Source: Manis javanica (taxonomy: Eukaryota > Chordata > Mammalia > Pholidota > Manidae). From it: a stretch of DNA of 64,000 nucleotides. Location: contig NC_133166.1 in assembly GCF_040802235.1 (NCBI RefSeq), positions 115,830,991-115,894,990 on the forward strand. The letters are read 5' to 3'. A model generated the notes under the pieces. That model saw only the letters and a list, made by a program, of their open reading frames with translations, had not been told where the DNA came from and did not search any database. Shown here in pieces: positions 1-8,636 of this stretch (its first letter is position 1; each line of letters begins with the position of its first letter). The position numbers and the translations under genes are program-made.

Positions 1-1151
1 TGGAGCTGAGGAACACGGCACTTGGGGAGTGGAGCAAAGTCAGGGAAGTGCAAGGAAGGCCAAAGCGACGAGGATGGAGGACAAATAAAAGTGGGACAAA
101 TAGGTAGTGCTGGGCATCAGGGCAGGTGTAGGGGGCTTGACTTGGGCACGTGGCTAAATTTAGGGGTGTAGGCGGGGGCGTAAGCTTGGACGAGGGACCC
201 AGGGGAGAACGTCTAGCCGTTTTTGTGACTCGCGGGAGACGGGCCTAAGATGAAAACTGCAAAGGGGTACCATACTGAGGGACATACATAAAGGAGTTAG
301 GCACGAGGGTCTTGCCAGGGACAGCAGCCCTCAGCTTTGTACCGAGCTCCAGACCTGCCCCCTCAGACTCCGCCCAGGCTAGATCCTGCATCCTCCACTC
401 TTGCCCCGCCCCAGCCAGCTCCGAACTCCCGCCTCTTGCACGACGCTGCCTTATAAGGAGCCTCCAGCCGGCGTTCGGTTTGGCCCCTCCCTCTCTAGTC
501 TCTTGTCCTAATAAGGACATCTAGGGCATCCCGCGGCTAGGGGCGGGTGGGAGCGCGTCTCCAGGGTAACCGCGAAGTCCCCCTCCCCCTCCTTATTGCT
601 CTTGGAAACTCCGAGGCTGGAGAAAGGTAGAGCCTTCCTCATCTGCCTGGGTCGCTTGCTGGAAGCAGGGGTCGAGAGACCGCTAGCACCTGGGGCTCCC
701 GGGCGTTTGGTTGGTGGGCGGAGCGGCAGGATGGCTCAAACTTCAACCCCCGGCATGCTCTTGAGAGGTACCCTACTCCTTGGACGTCGTTCCCCAGGTC
801 GTGAAGACCCGCCTTGCCTTCCAACTCTTCCTTTATACCATTTATTCCGCTTATGGAGTCCTTGTCCCCGGTCTCCTTGTTTGCGACCGTGTCTTCTTTT
901 CCTGCAGTGAGGCCGTTGTTCGAAGCCAGCGAAATCTTTCCTTAGTTCCTCACCTGTTTCTCTTTTTAAAGCTTATGTTTCCACAGAGCTTGTGTCTTAG
1001 TTTTTGCGGATTTTAAATTAACCATATACCTATCAACTCGAGAATAAGATCCAAGTCTGGCTTATCCATTTTCTTTTCTCCAATAAAGGACATATAATAC
1101 TTCAATGCTTGGCAAACACCTTTAAAACAAGGACAAAACTCTATTTTCAAA
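1..1151. other. Non-coding flank with CpG-rich, promoter-like segment
   Basis: I see no convincing exon here. Bases about 380-800 are CpG- and C-rich, with a TATA-like TTATAA near 450 and GC boxes around 540, which looks like the edge of a CpG-island promoter. In human the gene on this side of CFL1 is MUS81, transcribed divergently, so this may be its upstream region. I could not match any translated stretch to MUS81, so that link rests on synteny alone. The last six bases (1146-1151, TTCAAA) are the left copy of the provirus target duplication. Confidence 0.4.
1146..1151. repeat. Provirus target-site duplication, left copy
   Basis: TTCAAA directly abuts the LTR terminus and is repeated at 8946-8951. 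A perfect 6-bp duplication shows that the two LTRs belong to one integration and that the flanks have not been rearranged. Confidence 0.9.
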
Positions 1152-1461
1152 TGTCCCGACCCGCGGGATTAACGTGGAGTGTAGCCGGAGACGCCTGCAG
1201 AAATGAACAAGCAAGGGACACAAAGAACGACCAGCAAGACAGGGTGTCTGATCAAGCTGGCGCAGTTTATTTGCAGCAGGCTTAATTTATACCGATCAGC
1301 AAGGAAGGGGAGGGTCGGAAGATGATTGGTCACCAGGTGGTGCTGGCAGGAATGTGTACAAGGGTGATTGGGTCTCGGTGGGCACTGGCGGGAATAGCAA
1401 ACCCGGAAAAGAAGCAGGAAATCCGCCATCTTGTGGGTGTGGGCCCTTTTGGTCTCCGGCA
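1152..1461 (-). repeat. 3' LTR of provirus (310 bp)
   Basis: On the minus strand it begins TGCCGGAGACC and ends GGGTCGGGACA, with the canonical TG...CA termini. A TATA box (TATAAA at 1291-1286) lies only about 20 bases before AATAAA (1271-1266), implying a very short R, as is usual in betaretroviruses. It differs from the 5' LTR at about 1345 (G/A), 1360-1361 (one extra A) and 1423 (C/T, a CpG site). Confidence 0.95.
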
Positions 1462-1475
1462 TCTCCTCCTTTTCT
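1462..1475 (-). other. Polypurine tract
   Basis: A purine run AGAAAAGGAGGAGA on the minus strand directly precedes the 3' LTR, where plus-strand DNA synthesis would be primed. Confidence 0.85.
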
Positions 1476-1530
1476 ATTCTTTTTAGGAGGGGTTGGGACA
1501 GGAACTTGGAGCTTTTTATCTACTGGGTAG

Positions 1531-1760
1531 ACGGTGCCTGTCTTAGGTTTAGAGGTTTTGTACCTGGCCTCTGTTTTTCAGGAGCTTGCCTCTTTTTGAA
1601 GTCGGCTTGGTATCTTCAGGGGAGCTTGCCCCAATACTGGATCGGCCTATGTAAATAGGAGCTTGCCCCAGTATTAGGTCGGCCCCTGTTATTTTTTACC
1701 AGAGGTCTTATGTCTGTCCTGTTTTTCTGCAGGTACAACCTCTTAATTACCCGTCATTGA
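1531..1760 (-). promoter_or_regulatory. CTE-like constitutive RNA export element
   Basis: Between the env stop and the polypurine tract, the minus strand carries TGACGGGTAA (about 1747-1756) and, 200 bases on, ACCTAAGACAGGC (about 1536-1548). As I recall them, these are the two strands of the internal loop of the simian type D constitutive transport element that binds NXF1/TAP. They are brought together by a long stem: AAGAGGTTGTACCTG (about 1744-1730) pairs with CAGGTACAAAACCTCT (about 1566-1551). The interior has three degenerate repeats around AGGAGCTTGCC/GGCAAGCTCC. A second, clean copy of the loop, as in the Mason-Pfizer element, is not evident. Confidence 0.65.
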
Positions 1761-1847
1761 CTACCCGCCTAATTGCCCAGAGATGTTGTCAAGGGACAGG
1801 ACAAGAAACCTTGACATAGCTCGTTCCTGGTTTATTTTATTGCCAGC

Positions 1848-3659
1848 TTAGGGCTCTATGTAAAGATTCACACCTTGGTCAGCTAAAGCAAGGCGGTGAT
1901 AATGAACTTGGATGGGCTTTGCTACGGAGTCAATTTGCTGTTTGATTAACATTGTAAGTTTTTGAAAAGCCCAGGGGCCGAAAGAAAGTACCAGTAGTAA
2001 TCCTAAAAGAGGGCCTAATATAGGAAGGAGGTACGGGAGGAGTCCATTCAATCCTGTCCAAAGAGGGTTATTCTGGAGTTCTTTCCTTCTTCTCTCCAGA
2101 TCTTCTTGGAGAATCTTTATCTTATCTCGAACAATGCCTGACTTGTTGGCGTAGAAGCAGCATTTTTCCTGCAAAGCTAAACAGATACCTCCCTGTTCTG
2201 CTGTGAGGTCTAAACCTCGACGATTTTGCAAAACTACCTCTGCAAGTGAGTCAATTTGGTCTTGGAGATCATTGATTGTTCCTGAGAGAGTTTGAACATC
2301 ATTAATTAATTGATGGGACAGCTTATGGTAGGAATGTATGGCTATTCCTGCCCCTGCTGTTCCTGTGGCCACTGCGGTAGTAATCCCGAGGCCTACTAGG
2401 AGTGGGATAAGCTGGATGGCTCTTTTAGAGCGTGGATGCCCTGCTATATACTCAAAGCTGGGTATGGGGATAGGTTCTTCTCCTGGGATAATATCAATAT
2501 CTGGGAGAATACTGGCTTGCACACATAACCCAGTCCAATTTGAGGGTAAGGCAGTGAAGGCTAGGTTTCCTCCACAGACAAAAACTTGTCCAATAGCGGG
2601 GCAGATAGCTGAGGAATAATTAGAAACTTGGGAGCAATTTGTGAAAGAGGCAAATCCTACGTTCACGTCATCACTATTATTCTGGGGCTGCTTTTGTATG
2701 CATAGGGATGTGTTAAATCCTACAGGCTGTACTCTAAAAGGTGAGTTAAGAGTACAATTCTGTTCTGGCAGTGTAGTGGTAGCGTTAGTGGGAATTGCGA
2801 GGGGCATAGGTGTACCAAGGGTCATGCACAGCCAGCAATTTTCAGCAAGGCTGGGATTAGTAGCGTTTAGTGCGCTATGGGTGGCTTTTAGAGTATCAAC
2901 AGTCTGGGTGTCAAGATCTATGCCACGAGACTTGGGCAAGGCTAGAGGGTGATACTCTAGGGGAGGGTATATTTCTTTGATAATTTCTTCAATTTTCTTT
3001 TGAACTTGGGCTTCTCTTACTTTGTCTGTTGGTCCACCGCCATCAGATATGTGAATCGGGGCTTGCGGTGGCCAGCAAATCGCCTTGCCAATTTGGCCAT
3101 GGCAGGAGGCTTGTGCATATTTAGAATGTCCTCGGGGGTTGCTATAATCATACTCGCCTCCAAAGGAACCAGCATAACCATTTTGTAAGATGGCTGTTAG
3201 ATATTTTTTGCCATCGGCACCAGTGCACTGTTGGACAGTGCGGTAACAGGTAGAGTGTAATTCAGTGGCTTTTTGGCAGGGGTCGGGACAAGGCCCTGGT
3301 TTGCCATTAATTGTAGGTATAATTTTGGGCTTTTTTACACATTTCCAGGACTGGGGCTGCCAACCTCTTCCGGATGAAAATCCGCCTGCAGAGATATCTG
3401 CTGTGAGGTATGCTATTTTATCTTGGCAGTCTATAGGTCCTCTGGTGGTAAGCTGAGGTCCAGCTATTAGTTTTTCCCCTTGAGATGTTATTTGTTTATG
3501 TCCTCCCAGACTAGGGCCTAAATCCATTACTCCTCCCTTACAATCACAAGGGCTTCCAAACAACTGAATGTAGAGTTCTTCTCTAGTTGGAGGGGGCCCA
3601 AATCCTCCTAAGACAGCAGTGACTATTACAGTAACGATAAGGGAATGGATAGCGGACAT
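1848..3659 (-). CDS. env: Retroviral envelope glycoprotein, uninterrupted 603-codon frame
   Basis: Env would mediate receptor binding and membrane fusion. An N-terminal hydrophobic signal (about 5-19) leads a surface subunit with SDGGG followed by D and R (205-215), the motif conserved in Env proteins of the ASCT2 (SLC1A5) interference group. Next come CWLC (275-278), several N-glycosylation sequons, a furin site RSKR (410-413), a hydrophobic fusion peptide from 414, an immunosuppressive-domain-like segment (about 477-493), CX6CC (C493, C500, C501), a membrane anchor (about 537-562) and a cytoplasmic tail. This is a gamma-type Env, as found in type D viruses. The frame has no stop or shift. 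Because the LTRs are almost identical, the open frame may reflect youth rather than selection. Expression would need splicing from the 5' leader. Confidence 0.93.
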   Translation of the reverse strand: MSAIHSLIVTVIVTAVLGGFGPPPTREELYIQLFGSPCDCKGGVMDLGPSLGGHKQITSQGEKLIAGPQLTTRGPIDCQDKIAYLTADISAGGFSSGRGWQPQSWKCVKKPKIIPTINGKPGPCPDPCQKATELHSTCYRTVQQCTGADGKKYLTAILQNGYAGSFGGEYDYSNPRGHSKYAQASCHGQIGKAICWPPQAPIHISDGGGPTDKVREAQVQKKIEEIIKEIYPPLEYHPLALPKSRGIDLDTQTVDTLKATHSALNATNPSLAENCWLCMTLGTPMPLAIPTNATTTLPEQNCTLNSPFRVQPVGFNTSLCIQKQPQNNSDDVNVGFASFTNCSQVSNYSSAICPAIGQVFVCGGNLAFTALPSNWTGLCVQASILPDIDIIPGEEPIPIPSFEYIAGHPRSKRAIQLIPLLVGLGITTAVATGTAGAGIAIHSYHKLSHQLINDVQTLSGTINDLQDQIDSLAEVVLQNRRGLDLTAEQGGICLALQEKCCFYANKSGIVRDKIKILQEDLERRRKELQNNPLWTGLNGLLPYLLPILGPLLGLLLVLSFGPWAFQKLTMLIKQQIDSVAKPIQVHYHRLALADQGVNLYIEP

Positions 3660-3801
3660 GATGATGTTTTAGGGTTTAATGAAAATAGGCAAGATTACTG
3701 GTAGTGGGCTTACAACTGTGCTAACAAAGGTCAGGTGGGCTTACCTTGTCCAGTGATGATGAACACTTATCTTCTTCCTGAAAGGCAAGGAAAAACTGTT
3801 C

Positions 3802-4110
3802 TCAGGGTAGATTCTCCTCCCTGGAATGTATTAAGTTATTACAATTTTGTTTTGAAGAAGTATTGATGGGCTTAACAAGGCGTTCGGGTAACCATCGAGG
3901 TCCGTTTCCTTGCGTATCATATACACAGGCGTGACCTCTACCCCAGATAAGGACTGGGTCCGGACCATGCCATTTAAAAGTTAAAGGATCTTTCCATAGG
4001 ACTTCTGCAAATTGGGTTTTTGTTTCTTGGTGCCACAACCTGTCGGCGGCTGACTTATTGTGGCTATCTAATTGTAAGAAATTGTAAGAAATTGAGTGTA
4101 AATAAAGCAT
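3802..4110 (-). pseudogene. pol: Integrase C-terminal segment, displaced out of frame
   Basis: This frame continues the end of integrase (W-rich DNA-binding region, with GPDPVLIWGRG and a downstream PERLVKP) after the main pol frame stops at 4064-4066. The cause is visible: ATTGTAAGAA stands twice in tandem at 4071-4080 and 4081-4090, adding 10 bases. The segment lies 142 bases before the env start, so pol and env do not overlap here. Confidence 0.85.
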
Positions 4111-6418
4111 GATTAAGGAGGTTTTTTGGAGAGCCTCTTATAGGGTACGCTGTGTTGGTTTTAAGTTTGTTAATTGTACTCTTTATTGTCTGATGGGCCC
4201 GCTCGACTATTCCTTGTCCTTGGGGGTTGTACGGGATACCGGTGATATGCTTAATTTGAAATTGATGACAAAAATTTTGGAATGCTTGCGAAGTGTATCC
4301 AGGTCCATTGTCTGTCTTAATAGTCTGAGGCTTACCAATAACAGTAATGCATTGAAGAACATGGGCTATGACATTCTTAGTGGCCTCTCCACTGTGAAGG
4401 GTGGCAAATATAAAACCACTGTAAGTATCAATAGTTACATGGGTATATTTAAGAGCTCCAAATTCAGGAATATGGGTAACATCCATTTGCCAGATCTCAT
4501 TAGGGAGTAAACCTCTCGGGTTGACTCCTAAATGGGGGAGGGGCAGTGAGGTAACACACCCTGAACAGTCTTTAACAATCTGCCTAGCTTGTTCTCTAGT
4601 AAGTTTAAATAAAAGCCGAAGAGTGTGAGCATTCACATGGTGAAGAGCATGATATTGACTAGCTTTGGTAACTGCATCGGTTGTAACAGAATATGTGAAG
4701 CGGGTATTTTGATCTGCAAGGGCATTGCCTTGGGAGAGGGGACCAGGAAGGTCGGTGTGGGCTCGTAGGTGTCCAATATAGAAAGGGGCTTGTCTGCGTA
4801 ATATAAAGGTTTGGAGTTGTTGGAAGAGGGAAACAGCATTGGTAGAAGGCTTAATGTGAGGGACTGTTTCTAGAATCGGAACTGAATATGCTATATAAGC
4901 ACTGTCAGTATACAGGTTAAAAGGAACTTGACTCAACACTTTGAAAATTTGTAGGATAGCAAATAATTCTACAAGCTGAGCTGATTTGAAAGGTGATTGA
5001 ATGCTGTGACTCTGTGAATTAATAACATAGGCAGCTATACCCGAGGAGGAGCCATCAGAGAAAACTAAAGGGGCGTTGTCTAAGGGAGTGGATGAGGTTA
5101 TTTTTGGGAAAATAAAAGGATGTAATCGTGAAAATTGTAGGAGTTTGTGTGAGGGATAATGATTATCTATTTTACCTTGGAAAGAAGTAAGGGCTATAAT
5201 CCAATCATCTTCATTTTGGAGAAGCCAATCTATTTGCTCTTTAGTGTAGGGGATGATAAGCTGATCAGGATCTCTGCCAAAATACTGACGGCTCTTTTCT
5301 CTGCCCATCCTTATGATTTTTGCAACTAGCAAAGGGTATGTAATGAGGACTTTAGATGGGGAAGAGGGCAAATGAATCCATAATAGGGGATTATTCTGCC
5401 ATAAGACCCCAGTAGGAGTATGCGGCGTATTACAAATGATGAGAGCGAAGGGCCTGTCATAGGATAGGAACGTAATTTGTTGTTGTATAGCTGTTTCAAC
5501 AATGTTTAAAGTTTCTTTTGCTTCGGTGGACAGTTTCCGAGGGGATGAGGGATCGGGGTCTCCTTGTAGTATATCAAAAAGAGGTTTTAACTCTCCAGTG
5601 GTTAATTTAAGATAGGGTCTGAGCCAATTAATGTCCCCTAAGAACTTTTGGAAGTCATTCAGTGTATGTAAGTGTGACGTTCTTAATCGAATTTTCTGGG
5701 TGGTAATTTTGTTCCAAGTCAATTCAAACCCAAGGTAGTAATAGGGATCTGTTAATTGAATTTTATCTGGGGCAATTTGAAGACCGAAAAAGGTGAGATG
5801 GGTGGTCAGTTCTTGACTGCATGTTAGGACTTGAGTGCGGGAGGCTCCAGCTAGAAGGATATCATCCATATAATGAATGATATAGATGGAAGGCCATCGG
5901 GTTCGGAGGGGATCTACGGCTTGGGCTACAAATTTTTGACACAGTGTGGGGCTATTTGCCATACCTTGAGGGAGTACTTTCCATTGGTAGCGGTGCATGG
6001 GTCCTTTAAAATTGGTGACAGGAATACTAAAGGCAAAGCGCTCTCTATCTTGGGGATGGAGAGGAATGGTAAAGAAACAATCTTTAAGATCAATGATGAT
6101 CTTGAAATAATTGGCTGGGATGGCTATAGGAGAGGGGAGACCGGGTTGAAGGGCCCCCATTGAGAACATGGTTTTGTTGATTTCTCTGAGGTCTTGGAGG
6201 AGTCTCCATGTTCCTGATTTTTTCTTAATTACAAATATTGGCGTATTCCAAGGAGAAGTAGTGGGTTCTAAGTGTCCAGCAGCTAATTGTTCCTGTACTA
6301 ACTTAGTAGCTGCTGTGAGTTTTTCTTGATTCAAGGGCCATTGATCCACCCAAACAGGCGAATCTGATTTCCATTTTATTTTGTCTGCATGGGGTACAGG
6401 AAGGTCAATGGCCCTCAT
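4064..6418 (-). CDS. pol: Pol: reverse transcriptase, RNase H and most of integrase (frameshifted end)
   Basis: This 784-codon frame would copy viral RNA into DNA and integrate it. Reverse transcriptase carries LPQG and the catalytic YMDD (183-186). RNase H follows, with FSDGSSSG and LYTDSAYIA carrying acidic residues. Integrase has the HHCC zinc region (HHVNAH ... CSGC) and a complete D,D-35-E triad: MDVTHIP, TDNGP and VERAH, with exactly 35 residues between the second D and the E. The frame ends early at a TAG (4066-4064) because of a 10-bp tandem duplication, so the integrase C-terminal domain is read in another frame (3802-4110). Pol is reached from pro by a -1 shift near 6421-6427. Confidence 0.93.
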   Translation of the reverse strand: MRAIDLPVPHADKIKWKSDSPVWVDQWPLNQEKLTAATKLVQEQLAAGHLEPTTSPWNTPIFVIKKKSGTWRLLQDLREINKTMFSMGALQPGLPSPIAIPANYFKIIIDLKDCFFTIPLHPQDRERFAFSIPVTNFKGPMHRYQWKVLPQGMANSPTLCQKFVAQAVDPLRTRWPSIYIIHYMDDILLAGASRTQVLTCSQELTTHLTFFGLQIAPDKIQLTDPYYYLGFELTWNKITTQKIRLRTSHLHTLNDFQKFLGDINWLRPYLKLTTGELKPLFDILQGDPDPSSPRKLSTEAKETLNIVETAIQQQITFLSYDRPFALIICNTPHTPTGVLWQNNPLLWIHLPSSPSKVLITYPLLVAKIIRMGREKSRQYFGRDPDQLIIPYTKEQIDWLLQNEDDWIIALTSFQGKIDNHYPSHKLLQFSRLHPFIFPKITSSTPLDNAPLVFSDGSSSGIAAYVINSQSHSIQSPFKSAQLVELFAILQIFKVLSQVPFNLYTDSAYIAYSVPILETVPHIKPSTNAVSLFQQLQTFILRRQAPFYIGHLRAHTDLPGPLSQGNALADQNTRFTYSVTTDAVTKASQYHALHHVNAHTLRLLFKLTREQARQIVKDCSGCVTSLPLPHLGVNPRGLLPNEIWQMDVTHIPEFGALKYTHVTIDTYSGFIFATLHSGEATKNVIAHVLQCITVIGKPQTIKTDNGPGYTSQAFQNFCHQFQIKHITGIPYNPQGQGIVERAHQTIKSTINKLKTNTAYPIRGSPKNLLNHALFTLNFLQFLTIR

Positions 6419-7364
6419 GGAAAATTGTTGTTCCCTAATCCTAAACGGTCATTCTTGGGTATAACAGTAAGGGGTTCTTTTATGCCTTGACTGTATTTTC
6501 CTAAACCTTGGCCAGGGAGATAGCCTTGATTAAGCATTTGTCGGGCAATTATGTCATTTGGGCTGGCCATGACGAGCTTCAATTGAGATAGAATGTCACG
6601 GCCCCATAGATTAATGGGCAATCCAGCGACTATGTAAGGTTGGACTTGTCCTGAATTTCCCTCCTTATCCTTCCAAATTAAGATCTTAGAACTTTGCTTT
6701 GGGTTAGTAGATTGACCAATGCCTTTGAGATGGGTTATGGACGTACTGCAGGGCCAACTGGGAGGCCACTGTTGGGCTGATATTACTGTAGCATCTGCTC
6801 CTGTATCAACTAAACCCTCAAAGGATTTGCCATCTAATTGCAGGGTTAATAACGGCCGTTCAGTGGTAATTTGTTGCACCCAATAAGCATCAGAGGAACC
6901 AAAGGCAGCATTCAATCTGAAATTTTTATTGTAACTTTTGTTTGTTAAGTCTAACGGGAGCAATAGGAGTTGAGCTATTCTTTTTCCTTTGTAAATAGAT
7001 ATTGGGCCTGTCGGAGCAGAAGCTAGGAGGGTAATTTGTCCTGTATAATCATTATCAATAACTCCTGGTACAATATGAAGGCCAGCTAATGTAGAGCTCC
7101 CCCGTCCTAATATTAGACCAAAGGTATTGGAGGGTAAGGGTCCATAGGTTTCTGTGGGGAGCAACTGGATACCTTGATCGGGTACTAATATTGTGTCAGT
7201 GGCGGAACAGAGGTCCAAGCCTGCGCTTCCTGGGGTGGCACGGGAGAGGGAGCTGATGCTTGCGCAGGGAGGATTTGCTGTTGTTGAGCTTGGGGAATGA
7301 ACCTGATAGCCCCTTGGTTCGTATTCAGTGGTGGGGCCAGGGGCTGGCCCCTCTGGGAGTTTCC
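6415..7364 (-). CDS. pro: Pro: dUTPase fused to retroviral aspartic protease with G-patch
   Basis: The frame entered after the gag -1 shift encodes first a dUTPase ([10 protein letters not shown] motif, then GRGSSTLAG and [10 protein letters not shown]) and then a retropepsin with the catalytic DTGA ([12 protein letters not shown]). It ends in a glycine-rich G-patch ([10 protein letters not shown]). dUTPase at the front of pro and a G-patch at its end are betaretroviral traits. Pro is open throughout, from the slippery site near 7362 to the TGA at 6415. It should release the structural proteins from a Gag-Pro precursor and keep uracil out of the viral DNA. It has no AUG of its own and depends on frameshifting. 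Confidence 0.9.
6421..6427 (-). other. Presumed pro-pol -1 frameshift site (CAATTTT)
   Basis: Pol overlaps the end of pro in the -1 frame. The only candidate slippery heptamer is CAATTTT at this point. The related Mason-Pfizer site begins with A instead of C, so the P-site tRNA would re-pair less well here. Confidence 0.5.
7333..7351 (-). other. Frameshift-stimulating hairpin (8-bp perfect stem)
   Basis: On the minus strand GGGGCCAG, a CCC loop and CTGGCCCC form a perfect 8-bp, GC-only-ended stem. It starts 7 bases after the slippery heptamer, the spacing needed to stall ribosomes there. Confidence 0.8.
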
Positions 7365-7365
7365 C
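7359..7365 (-). other. gag-pro -1 ribosomal frameshift site (GGGAAAC)
   Basis: The minus strand reads GGGAAAC with the nucleocapsid frame in register G-GGA-AAC, the classic X-XXY-YYZ arrangement. A -1 slip enters the long open dUTPase-protease frame. This heptamer is used at the same junction in related betaretroviruses. Confidence 0.85.
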
Positions 7366-8092
7366 TGGAGTGGTGGAAGGGGGGTACCTTCAATATTCGT
7401 TTTAGAACGGCATTCATTAGCCCAATGGAAACCACGCCGACACCGAGGGCATAGGGTTTTGGGGGGGAGTATGAGTCAGGGGTGTATGAGGCAGGGAAGT
7501 GCGAGGCGGGTGAGGCTGAGTCTCTGCCTGGCACTGGCGAGCAAAATGTCCTGGTTGTTTGCCATTTAAAGGACGTAAGTGCGGGATAAATATTTGGAAT
7601 CTTAGGGGGATCAGCTATGTCCTGGGTATCAATTTTATCATGGGTATTTGGGGATTCTGTGTCTGGTTGAAATTCAGGGGATTTGTTAGTAGGAATTATG
7701 GGTTCGTCAAGAATATCTACGGCTACTGAAGGGCAGGCAGAGGGCGGTCGGGAGTCCTCTCTGAGAGCTTTTTCTCCTGTTTTGATTATAGTTTTAATGT
7801 CGGGATCTTGTGAATGAACCTCAAGGACGTCATGAATAAGGTTCCAATATGAAAATGCTGAGACAGGAACTTTTTCAGGGCCAAAGGTCCGATAAAAATC
7901 TTGAAGGGCATCACCAACTCTTTTCCACTGTTTGTGATCAATAGTGCCCTCTAGGGGAAACCAGGGACAAGTCTCATGGATAAAAGTAAAAAAATACCTA
8001 AGGTCTTTTCTTTTAACCCTAATTCCTCGTGTCCTGAGGGACTCCTTGAGTCCAGTAAGGAAGACTTCATGGGAGTTCAGAGAGTTGCCCAT

Positions 8093-8616
8093 CACTATGG
8101 CCGCAACCCTTGCACTGTAAAAATTTGAATCCTTTCCTCCAATTTAGCTGCAATTACATCAATGTCCTGAAACACTGGAGCCACTCTCGTCAGCTCAGAC
8201 GAGCCCTTGTTTACGTAGGACAGTCGGCAGGTACAATCCGCCTGCTTGGACCCTCTAGGGCAGGGACTCTGGAGTCGGAGTCCCCTGGGTATGCCTTCGA
8301 GGTGAACGACCGTTAGCCCAAAGTAAACACAAGGTTTTCAGAGAGGAACAATCAGTGAACAAAACAAGGAATAAATCGCGGTAGCAAACTGGAGGGAAGT
8401 GATAAGATCAAATGGACTGCTGAACACCCAAGAGGTTGTTTGGAATCTTGCTTGGGGGATTCGTCTACTCACCTCTCAAGGATCTGTATTACGGACGGGT
8501 GAGCCGCAGTGATCCTTCTCCATGCAGAGTCGACGTCAGGTCAATACCCGTGCGGTGACTCAAATGAATGCCTGGCCAGGGCTTCCGAGCAGACGTTTCA
8601 GCAGGAGTCCCGGGGG
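8093..8616 (-). other. Provirus 5' leader
   Basis: About 520 bases lie between the primer site and the gag ATG. The leader would hold the packaging signal and the major splice donor. I see several GT-containing candidates and cannot choose between them. Confidence 0.6.
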
Positions 8617-8634
8617 GCCCCACGTTGGGCGCCA
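8617..8634 (-). other. Primer binding site, tRNA-Lys1,2 type
   Basis: Two bases inside the 5' LTR the minus strand reads TGGCGCCCAACGTGGGGC, complementary to the 3' end of tRNA-Lys1,2. This is the primer of Mason-Pfizer-type and several other betaretroviruses. All 18 positions look intact. Confidence 0.9.
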
Positions 8635-8636
8635 GT

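Larger units (their letters stand above)
7185..8092 (-). pseudogene. gag: gag, internally deleted: matrix and partial nucleocapsid only
   Basis: The start is the ATG at 8092, which gives an N-terminal MGNSL myristoylation signal; the upstream in-frame GTG is not needed. About 170 codons of betaretroviral matrix and the acidic linker follow. Near 7565-7580 the sequence jumps straight into the second half of the first nucleocapsid zinc knuckle (GHFARQC) in another frame, so all of capsid and the first CX2C are missing, roughly 1 kb against related gags. A second break is a 7-base C run (7461-7467) that puts the second knuckle (CX2CX4HX4C, CPRC...HWANEC) in yet another frame. The nucleocapsid frame ends at 7185. 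No infectious particle can be made from this gag. Confidence 0.88.

Noticed and set aside
1590-1670. Repeated GGAGCTTGCC units, looking like a small tandem array
   Set aside because: Only three degenerate copies inside the CTE-like region of a retrovirus. Not a CRISPR array or satellite.
1848-3659. Calling env a syncytin (domesticated fusogen)
   Set aside because: Near-identical LTRs show recent insertion. An open frame without evidence of expression or purifying selection is not enough.
4109-4510. 133-codon plus-strand open frame
   Set aside because: It lies antisense to the integrase part of pol, has no recognisable product and is a shadow of a real coding region.
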